This document shows positions 1-4,798 of a DNA stretch of 17,499 nucleotides, in pieces. The notes below the pieces were generated by a model. That model was not told the DNA's origin. It ran no database searches and saw only the letters and a program-made list of their open reading frames with translations. The position numbers and the translations under genes are program-made. The DNA is taken from assembly GCA_043810515.1 (NCBI GenBank), contig JBDRNZ010000028.1, forward strand, positions 1-17,499, written 5' to 3'. This DNA is from WJKQ01 sp043810515. Lineage in GTDB: Bacteria > Patescibacteriota > Gracilibacteria > UBA1369 > LOWO2-01-FULL-3. Positions within the stretch are counted from its first letter, which is position 1; each line of letters starts with the position of its first letter.

Positions 1-44
1 GGAATGATAGGTCTTTGGAATGTGGGCGTCAATTGATCCGAAGT

Positions 45-72
45 TTGACTTCTTTTTATTTGTACTTATACT
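45..72 (+). promoter_or_regulatory. Promoter of tRNA-Glu
   Basis: A -35 box TTGACT (45-50) and a -10 box TATACT (67-72) are separated by 16 bases. Each matches the sigma-70 consensus at five of six positions. Transcription would start near 79, about 17 bases before the mature tRNA. The fit in position and strand to the tRNA makes this more convincing than the boxes alone. Nothing coding is seen in bases 1-44. Confidence 0.65.
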
Positions 73-95
73 GAGCGACAGCAAAGTGAAAACTC

Positions 96-170
96 GGGGC
101 CATCGTCTAGTGGTTAGGACAACAGGTTTTCATCCTGTAAACAGGGGTTCGATCCCCCTTGGCCCTACCA
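96..170 (+). tRNA. tRNA-Glu (anticodon UUC)
   Basis: A complete 75-base cloverleaf can be folded by eye. The acceptor arm is GGGGCCA/TGGCCCT with a G-U first pair. The D stem is GTCT/GGAC, the anticodon stem ACAGG/CCTGT with loop TTTTCAT, and the T stem AGGGG/CCCCT with loop TTCGATC. The loop gives anticodon TTC, which reads GAA and GAG as glutamate. The discriminator base is A and the CCA end (168-170) is encoded in the DNA. It is the only tRNA seen here. Its charging enzyme gltX lies in the same window, about 10 kb away and on the other strand. Confidence 0.96.
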
Positions 171-821
171 TGAGATGCACTGTTAGCACCTCATTCTCTT
201 ACACCTAGGTTGATGAATATTCCCAACTAGGGGGGTTTTTAGGCGTAAAAAGGCTCTTGTTGCTTTGAGAAGGGTTCTAGACCTTCATACCTACTTAGAA
301 GAGGCATTAATGGCACTAGCGGTAATTAGTCAATAAGTGCACTTTGTACAGCTAAGGGACCAAAGATAAATGGCGACAAAACTGAAGTATAATATTATTA
401 ACGCAACCATAATTTTGATAGCAAACAGGCATCGCGACGCGAACGAATGGGTCGGTTTCTTAAGAAAGCATTGCCTCGTGTTTAAGTCCCAATTCTTCCT
501 TCGGGTGAATGGGGCAAGTTGAGATTTTTTCGCGAATCACCTCAATTCTATTAAGATTTTTGAGGATTTGGGGTGTAATTTTATACTTTGGGTCAAACAT
601 AGAATTTATGTCGTTTAAAATGTCGCTTACGTGTCGCTTATATAATATCGCTTTTAAAGAAATCAGACAAGGGCTATGTAGTCTTTCTTTTTTTATACTG
701 TCTCATTTGTCTCATTTTGAAAAATAACACCATCTTTTTTAGGTGTAACATCTGTAACATTTTTCTGCTAAAATCGCCCCAAAGGGTACTAGACTCGATC
801 TGTCTACCATGAAGTTATAAT
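171..821. other. Gene-free region with hairpins and a repeated decamer
   Basis: No frame here looks like a protein gene. The longest open frame (509-727, plus strand) has a protein of no recognisable kind. Visible structure includes a hairpin capped by a UUCG tetraloop (488-514), a 12-base perfect palindrome TTTCTTAAGAAA (456-467) and a perfect TATAAT (388-393) without a good -35 box. A short inverted repeat ACACC/GGTGT lies around 727-746. The decamer TGTCTCATTT occurs twice in near-tandem (699-708 and 708-717). It recurs, direct and inverted, in the terminator downstream. I compared the stretch with tmRNA, RNase P RNA, SRP RNA and 5S rRNA signatures and found none. Confidence 0.5.
204..240 (+). 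terminator. Possible terminator after tRNA-Glu
   Basis: An 8-bp stem with one bulged G (CCTAGGTTG at 204-212 against CAACTAGG at 224-231) is followed by four more Gs and then TTTTT. The T run is offset from the stem, so this is weaker than a textbook intrinsic terminator. A second small hairpin (171-193, TGAG..CTCA) lies directly after the tRNA CCA end. It could help 3' processing. Confidence 0.35.
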
Positions 822-864
822 AAAAAAATGAGACACCTTTTGAAGAGTGTCTCATTTATTTTTT
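781..864 (+). ncRNA. Candidate small RNA ending at the strong terminator
   Basis: An extended -10 element, TGcTAAAAT (766-774), is preceded 18 bases upstream by GTAACA (745-750), a four-of-six -35 match. A transcript from about 781 would run about 80 bases to the 11-bp terminator hairpin and T-rich tail at 826-864 without meeting a credible open frame. Promoter spacing and terminator suit a short non-coding RNA, but no family is recognised and no conservation can be judged from one sequence. The terminator may simply serve the minus-strand gene at 876-995. Confidence 0.25.
822..861 (-). terminator. Strong bidirectional intrinsic terminator
   Basis: A perfect 11-bp stem, AAATGAGACAC (826-836) against GTGTCTCATTT (847-857), encloses a 10-base loop. 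Read on the minus strand the stem is followed by a run of seven Ts, so it ends the small basic-protein gene at 876-995. Read on the plus strand it is followed by ATTTTTT, so it should work in both directions. It is the clearest terminator in the window. Confidence 0.85.
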
Positions 865-875
865 GACTGCGGCTC

Positions 876-995
876 CTATTTTCGTTTCTTAGCCTTTTTT
901 GCAACTTTCTTTTTTGCAACTTTTTTCTTTGTGACTTTCTTCTTAGCAGTTTTTTTAGGAGCAGCTTTTCTTTTTGCTTTCTTTTTTGTAGCCAT
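876..995 (-). CDS. Small Lys/Ala-rich histone H1-like DNA-binding protein (39 aa)
   Basis: This 39-residue protein starts MATKKKAKRKAAPKKTAKKK and continues with VTKKK, VAKKK and VAKKAKKRK. It is built almost only from Lys, Ala, Val, Thr and Arg, with repeated KKKV(A/T) units. Such composition matches bacterial histone H1-tail-like proteins (as in Hc1-type or AlgP-type tails), which bind nucleic acid by charge. The nucleoid role is inferred from composition. A longer frame on the same strand (815-1042) encodes an odd Lys/Arg/Leu mix. It is rejected because its start lies upstream of the predicted transcription start near 1023. This frame fits between a near-consensus promoter (1030-1058) and a strong terminator (822-861), so it is a one-gene transcript. 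No Shine-Dalgarno sequence precedes the ATG. A disordered ribosome-associated peptide is an alternative. Confidence 0.82.
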   Translation of the reverse strand: MATKKKAKRKAAPKKTAKKKVTKKKVAKKKVAKKAKKRK

Positions 996-1029
996 TTTTC
1001 GGAATGAGTTATGAAATTTGGTTGGCTTG

Positions 1030-1058
1030 ATGATAACATCATGTTGCGGTCATGACAA
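1030..1058 (-). promoter_or_regulatory. Promoter of the small histone-like gene
   Basis: On the minus strand, TTGTCA (1053-1058) lies 17 bases from TATCAT (1030-1035). Each matches consensus at five of six positions, and a TG one base before the -10 gives an extended -10. The start would be near 1023, leaving a leader of about 28 bases before the ATG at 995. It is among the best promoters in the window and implies strong expression. Confidence 0.7.
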
Positions 1059-1203
1059 ATTTCTTTTATTAAAAAAGTTTTAATGTTGCGACGAAGTTCT
1101 TTAATTGAAGGCCGAAAAAATGTTAGCAGGAAGCCTTAAATAGGTCGACTGAGTAATTACACCAATGTAAAATCTGTCCACAGAAGATGTTAGAAAAGTG
1201 CTT

Positions 1204-1551
1204 CTATTTCACTTTATTGTCCTCTTTTGTTACGTAATTTTTTTCTTCGATTTCTTTCATTATGCTTATTTTTGTGCTGTTTTCGATTATTGAAAAGGCG
1301 GTTGCTTGTGTGATTTTTGTTGTAAGATTATCGAGGGTGTTTTTGAGCTGTTCGTTTTTTAATTTTTCCTGCTGAAGAGTGTAGCCTTTCTGACTGCTTA
1401 AATTTGTTGTGGCGATAAAAATTACACTCAAAACAATTATCATTGCGCTCAAAGTTGTGACGAGCCAGCGCGCTGCTTTTTTTGTCTGCGCCGTTAGAGT
1501 ATCTTTTGATCTTATTTTTGAATATCGGCGATGATAATCCAGATTATTCAT
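1204..1551 (-). CDS. FtsL/DivIC-like single-pass membrane coiled-coil protein
   Basis: The 115-residue protein has a basic cytoplasmic N terminus (1-26), one membrane helix (about 27-49) and then a predicted coiled coil (about 55-85, with KGYTLQQEKLKNEQLKN). A short polar tail follows. This plan fits the FtsL/FtsB/DivIC family of divisome proteins, which bridge cytoplasmic and outer parts of the septal wall machinery. Sequence identity in this family is low, so the assignment rests on architecture. The chosen start is the ATG two bases after the TAA of the SLH-RlpA gene (TAA-AA-ATG). An upstream ATG at 1608 would overlap that gene by 55 bases and add 19 residues. Being last in an operon with an RlpA-type wall enzyme suits a cell-wall or division role. 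Confidence 0.5.
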   Translation of the reverse strand: MNNLDYHRRYSKIRSKDTLTAQTKKAARWLVTTLSAMIIVLSVIFIATTNLSSQKGYTLQQEKLKNEQLKNTLDNLTTKITQATAFSIIENSTKISIMKEIEEKNYVTKEDNKVK

Positions 1552-1553
1552 TT

Positions 1554-2477
1554 TTACGGCAGATATATTATTTTGTATTCTACGTTTATTATACCGGTTC
1601 CGAGCCATGCTATTTCATCAAAAGCGCCTGAAGTCAGATCCAAAACGCGTCCGTAACCGTACGGTCCGCGATCTGTAATTCTTACCTGCACGGATTTGCC
1701 GTTCGCGAGGTTTGTGACTTCCACTACGCTTCCGAACGGTAGATATTTGTGTGCGGCTGTTAGTTCGTTCATGTCGAATATTTCTCCGGATGCTGTAAAA
1801 TGTCCCTGTACGGCTGCTCCGTAAAATGTCGCTTTTCCAAATTCATATCCTTCATCTGATTTGAGCATCCTATAAATTATTTCCGCCATGTATCCGCGCG
1901 TCATTTCCTGATTCGGGAAAATTTCATTTACTGCGCTAATGTTTAATAGGCCTTTTCCTTTCGCGAAGGCGACGTATATTGCGTACCAGTCTGTCAGGGG
2001 AGTGTCGACAAAAAGATTATCTTCCGTGAGAGCCGGATAGTCCAGTTCTTCAAAAGAACTGATGAATATTTTTAGGGTTTCTGCCAGATTTATAGTGTTT
2101 TCGGGTTTAAATGTACCGTCTTCATATCCGGATATTATTCCTTTGTCTTTTGCGGCTTCAAGATATGGAGTGTACCAGTCCGAGGCAGGAGTGTCGGTAA
2201 AAGGAGGTGTATCCGTTTCGATTTCCTGCATTTCATTTTCCGAAAATAGTCCGCTTGCCAGCGTGAGCATTTTTAGCGCTTCGGCACGTGAGATTTTTTC
2301 CTGCGGCCGGAATGTACCATCGTCGTATCCGTTTATTATTCCATTTTCATCAAGATATGAGATTGCGACGTAATGTGTATCTCCAGACTCGACATCGGTG
2401 AAGCCGAAGGCGATATTTGCGGTTGCTATGATCTGGATTGTAATAGGAATGAGTAACAGTTGGATTAGGGTTTTCAT
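1554..2477 (-). CDS. SLH-anchored RlpA-type septal wall protein
   Basis: The 307-residue protein has a signal peptide (about 1-24). Three S-layer homology repeats follow (about 26-72, 93-140 and 156-205), the first two with the NGYDDGTF/SGYEDGTF signature. A C-terminal RlpA double-psi beta-barrel domain spans about 214-304. RlpA proteins act on peptidoglycan and several are lytic transglycosylases. The conserved His243 (TAAHKYLPFG) and Asp269 (ITDRGPYG) match the residues linked to activity. SLH repeats normally hold exported proteins to secondary wall polymers. The third repeat is degenerate and lacks the Gly-Tyr-x-Asp-Gly turn. The gene starts 10 bases after jag, and the FtsL-like gene follows after 2 bases. 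I infer a wall-remodelling enzyme displayed on the cell surface. Confidence 0.88.
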   Translation of the reverse strand: MKTLIQLLLIPITIQIIATANIAFGFTDVESGDTHYVAISYLDENGIINGYDDGTFRPQEKISRAEALKMLTLASGLFSENEMQEIETDTPPFTDTPASDWYTPYLEAAKDKGIISGYEDGTFKPENTINLAETLKIFISSFEELDYPALTEDNLFVDTPLTDWYAIYVAFAKGKGLLNISAVNEIFPNQEMTRGYMAEIIYRMLKSDEGYEFGKATFYGAAVQGHFTASGEIFDMNELTAAHKYLPFGSVVEVTNLANGKSVQVRITDRGPYGYGRVLDLTSGAFDEIAWLGTGIINVEYKIIYLP

Positions 2478-2487
2478 GTTACTCGGG

Positions 2488-2952
2488 TTAAGATTTGAGT
2501 TTGATTATGACATATCGTCTGTCACCGATTCCTTCGCTTGTGGTTTCGATATCATCGAATCCTGCTCCCATGCACATCATGTGGATTTTTCTTCTGAAGT
2601 ATGGGGACATTGGCGGTAGTTTCTGGGGTCTTTCACCTTTTCTTACTGCCTCCACTTTTCTTTCCGCCAGGGCAAGCACATTTTCCTCCTGTCTTTTTCT
2701 GTAGTCGTCGATATCGAGGACTATATTGAATTGTTCTGTTTTCGTTTTTTTCCAGGCCAGTGTTTTTAAGAGATGCTGTAGGGCCTGAATGTTATCGCCG
2801 TGGTATCCGATAAGAAGACTTGGGTTTTCGCTTTCTATGTTTACTTCGTAATTTCCTTTTTCTTCTTCGGAAACCGTAACTTTTGTGTATGCAACCCCGA
2901 GTTTTTTAAGTATCTCCTCAAGCATATCCTTTAATACATCTTCTATATCCAT
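2488..2952 (-). CDS. jag: Jag/KhpB (EloR) RNA-binding protein with KH and R3H domains
   Basis: The 154-residue protein has a short N-terminal helix and a KH domain with the GxxG loop GYHG (49-52). A C-terminal R3H domain (about 112-152) contains the R-x3-H core as RRKIH (120-124), after LPPMSPYFRR. Jag/KhpB binds RNA and in Firmicutes affects elongation, division and wall synthesis. The family is nearly always beside yidC, as it is here (13 bases after yidC). The long Jag-N domain and linker seen in streptococcal EloR are absent, so this is a short form. No Shine-Dalgarno sequence is seen. Confidence 0.93.
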   Translation of the reverse strand: MDIEDVLKDMLEEILKKLGVAYTKVTVSEEEKGNYEVNIESENPSLLIGYHGDNIQALQHLLKTLAWKKTKTEQFNIVLDIDDYRKRQEENVLALAERKVEAVRKGERPQKLPPMSPYFRRKIHMMCMGAGFDDIETTSEGIGDRRYVIIKLKS

Positions 2953-2965
2953 AAATTTGTGATTA

Positions 2966-4207
2966 TTATTTTGTTTTTATCACTCTGACCGTGGGGTCCG
3001 ATGACTTTGGCTTTGTCCCTTCTTTATTTACTATAATTTGCTGAAATATTCCATAGATTGTTGATGTTCCCCAGTAAAGACCGACACCTGCGGGGACAGA
3101 AGCTGTGAATATTGCGATCATAACCGGCATTATATAGGTCATTGTACCTGTGGCTCTTGCCATGTCGTTTTTTTTGCTATCCGAAGGTGCTTTGGCTGTT
3201 TTTTTCGAAAGCGATAATTTCATCTGCACGAATTGAAGTCCGCCGATTATTACCGGCAGGACGTAGACGTTTACCTTTGTGAGATCGAGTATTCCGAGGA
3301 AAGTTGTGTTTATGTCATGCAGAGCGAAATTTGAATATTGCGAGTAAAGCAGATGTGCATTGTCCGGATTCAGACCGCCTTTTATTGTATAGAAAAGCGC
3401 GATAAGGAAAGGAAATTGCAAAATCAGCGGCAGGCAGCTTCCCATCGGATTTACTTTTGCTTCTTTCCAGATCGCCATTGTTTCCGCTGCGATTTTTTGC
3501 TGGTCGCCTTTATATTTTTCTTTGATTTTGTCGAGGCGCGGCTGGATTTCCTGCATTTTTTTCTGTGACTTCATGGCTTTCTGGGATGGAATCAGCAGGA
3601 TTGTTCTTATTATCAGCGTAAGCAGAATTATCGCGAATCCAAGATCGTGACTTGGTATTATATATACGAGGAATATCAGGGCGTTATAGATTGGTCTGAA
3701 GAAAACGCCGACCCAGAATTGTTTCAGAATTCCTTCTTTTACGATTGTGAATTCGTTTGAAGTAAGGGTTGTTTCCTCTCCGTTTATCGTTGTTTTGAAT
3801 TCGATTCTAAATCTTCCCATTGCCGAAAACAGCGCGTGATTCCAGTTTTCGTATCGGACTGTTATTTCTTCGTTCGGCACGAGTGTTATATCTTTTGCCT
3901 CAGCGCAATTGAGATCCGGTGATGTTGTGACCTGGACCCATTCGTTATTTTCATAATTGTATACGTCAAACGGTTCGTCCGGACATTCGTTTGGTATTAA
4001 AATAGCCTGTTCGGTTTCATTCTTAATTTTGAGAGTGACGATGTCGCGTGCCGTATATTCCGTATCCGTGGTTTCAAAAAGGATGCCGCCGCTTGGAGCC
4101 GGAAGGTTTTCGTTATCTTTCTGGCAGCTCTTAAAAAGATAATTTACCGCCAGAAATATTACGAGGAATATCAGGACGTTTTTTAATATTTTGTTTAATT
4201 TTTCCAT
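2966..4207 (-). CDS. yidC: Membrane protein insertase YidC with an extra outer beta domain
   Basis: The 413-residue protein inserts and folds proteins into the inner membrane, alone or with SecYEG. After a first membrane helix (about 10-26) comes an extracytoplasmic domain (about 41-157). The YidC/Oxa1 core begins near 165, with the groove arginine in LTLIIRTILLIP (Arg201). The cytoplasmic helical hairpin (208-252), the NPMGSCLPLILQFP helix and later helices follow. The outer domain is predicted mostly beta. It has two cysteines (75 and 101) that could pair, and a pattern recalling Ig-like BsuPI-type inhibitors. It is far shorter than the P1 domain of proteobacterial YidC, and simple Gram-positive YidC lacks any such domain. 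Cys28 is preceded by FKS, a poor lipobox. The start overlaps rnpA by 13 bases. Confidence 0.95.
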   Translation of the reverse strand: MEKLNKILKNVLIFLVIFLAVNYLFKSCQKDNENLPAPSGGILFETTDTEYTARDIVTLKIKNETEQAILIPNECPDEPFDVYNYENNEWVQVTTSPDLNCAEAKDITLVPNEEITVRYENWNHALFSAMGRFRIEFKTTINGEETTLTSNEFTIVKEGILKQFWVGVFFRPIYNALIFLVYIIPSHDLGFAIILLTLIIRTILLIPSQKAMKSQKKMQEIQPRLDKIKEKYKGDQQKIAAETMAIWKEAKVNPMGSCLPLILQFPFLIALFYTIKGGLNPDNAHLLYSQYSNFALHDINTTFLGILDLTKVNVYVLPVIIGGLQFVQMKLSLSKKTAKAPSDSKKNDMARATGTMTYIMPVMIAIFTASVPAGVGLYWGTSTIYGIFQQIIVNKEGTKPKSSDPTVRVIKTK

Positions 4208-4542
4208 GTGCTGTTTATGATTTCCCCGATATCTTGTTCTATTTCATTGAAATCTTTGTCTTTAATCTGTTTCTTGGGGATGAGAATTATGTCGAAGTTT
4301 TCTTTTTTGGATTCCGGTTTTTCGTTTTCAACTCTTCTTATCGCTTCGTAGATCCGTCTTTTTATTTTGTTTCTTGCTACAGATGACGAATCTATTTTCG
4401 TACTTACGATAACCGTGTATCTGTAAAATTTCTTATTATTGCGCGCATACCTTATTATGAACAGCTTTGAGGTGAACGACTCTCCTTTTTTCAGGATGTA
4501 GTCGATCAGGTTGCGGTCTACTGTATATTTTTTCGCGATCAT
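4195..4542 (-). CDS. rnpA: Ribonuclease P protein component
   Basis: The 115-residue protein is the protein subunit of RNase P, which trims the 5' leader from pre-tRNAs. The family signature RNxxKRR appears as ARNKIKRRIYEAIRR (residues 56-70), and length and basic charge fit. The ATG at 4542 shares its A with the TGA stop of rpmH (TGATG), which indicates translational coupling and decides the start. A TTG one codon upstream is less likely. The 3' end overlaps yidC by 13 bases. The RNA subunit gene was not found in this window. Confidence 0.95.
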   Translation of the reverse strand: MIAKKYTVDRNLIDYILKKGESFTSKLFIIRYARNNKKFYRYTVIVSTKIDSSSVARNKIKRRIYEAIRRVENEKPESKKENFDIILIPKKQIKDKDFNEIEQDIGEIINSTWKN

Positions 4543-4676
4543 CAAGCCTGTTTTGAATGTACGCCAACAGTCAGCTTTTTTCTACCTTTTGCCCTTCTTT
4601 TATTCAGAACGGTTGCACTTCTTTTTCTAAAGCCGTGTGTTTTCAGTCTTTTTCGTTTTTTGAGTTTTCCTAGCAT
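4542..4676 (-). CDS. rpmH: 50S ribosomal protein L34
   Basis: The 44-residue, highly basic protein contains the L34 core KTHGFRKRSATVLNKRRAKG and then RKKLTV. L34 is part of the large ribosomal subunit. Its N terminus (MLGKLKKRKR) is unlike the common MKRTFQPS form, and the C terminus is extended by six residues (GVHSKQA region). The gene opens the classic rpmH-rnpA-yidC-jag cluster and overlaps rnpA by one base. The ATG at 4676 is about 24 bases from the inferred transcription start. No dnaA lies upstream. The neighbour is a divergent gene, so this is not the usual origin layout. Confidence 0.97.
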   Translation of the reverse strand: MLGKLKKRKRLKTHGFRKRSATVLNKRRAKGRKKLTVGVHSKQA

Positions 4677-4706
4677 AGAAAAGCTTGTTTACTTTTTGCA
4701 GGGGAG

Positions 4707-4735
4707 ATTTTATAGGGTAGGTTTTATAAAGTCAA
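4707..4735 (-). promoter_or_regulatory. Promoter of the rpmH operon
   Basis: On the minus strand, TTGACT (4730-4735) is 17 bases from TAAAAT (4707-4712), both five-of-six matches. TATAAA at 4709-4714 is an alternative -10 with 15-base spacing. The start would be near 4700. The operon runs from rpmH to the FtsL-like gene with no internal gap large enough for an obvious second promoter. Confidence 0.65.
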
Positions 4736-4742
4736 ATGGTAC

Positions 4743-4771
4743 TTGAAAGAAGGTGCTTACTCTTGTATAGT
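4743..4771 (+). promoter_or_regulatory. Promoter of the PP2C-like membrane gene
   Basis: TTGAAA (4743-4748) lies 17 bases from TATAGT (4766-4771), both five-of-six matches. The start would be near 4778. This lies downstream of the first in-frame ATG (4736), so translation should begin at the ATG at 4799. The -35 box is only 7 bases from the divergent rpmH -35 box, so the two promoters may compete for polymerase. Confidence 0.6.
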
Positions 4772-4798
4772 TTGCTTCGAAATATAAATAATGAATTT

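Noticed and set aside
20..208. Open frame across the tRNA-Glu gene
   Set aside because: It runs through a complete tRNA and its promoter, so it is a chance frame.
330..410. Minus-strand 26-residue hydrophobic peptide frame
   Set aside because: The peptide looks like a membrane micro-protein. However, no promoter or ribosome site supports it and AT-rich DNA often gives such frames by chance.
171..540. Possible tmRNA, RNase P RNA or other standard RNA next to the tRNA
   Set aside because: There is no tRNA-like 3' end (T arm plus CCA), no tag frame ending in LAA, and no RNase P or SRP core motifs on either strand.
509..727. Open frame of 72 codons on the plus strand
   Set aside because: It has no family resemblance, no promoter with good spacing and no ordered hydrophobic or domain pattern. 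It begins inside the UUCG hairpin.
815..1042. Open frame of 75 codons on the minus strand
   Set aside because: It overlaps the 39-codon basic protein in another frame, starts upstream of the predicted transcription start, and runs through the terminator hairpin. Its Lys/Arg/Leu composition is a frame-shifted echo of the Lys/Ala repeats.
4039..4130. YidC as a lipoprotein through Cys28
   Set aside because: The residues before it (LFKSC) put a Lys at -2, which does not fit a lipobox. An uncleaved anchor helix is more likely.
4542..4544. Alternative genetic code with TGA as glycine
   Set aside because: TGA ends rpmH exactly where L34 should end, and also ends gltX, the zinc-ribbon gene and purL at family-typical ends with coupled starts. 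No in-frame TGA is needed anywhere.
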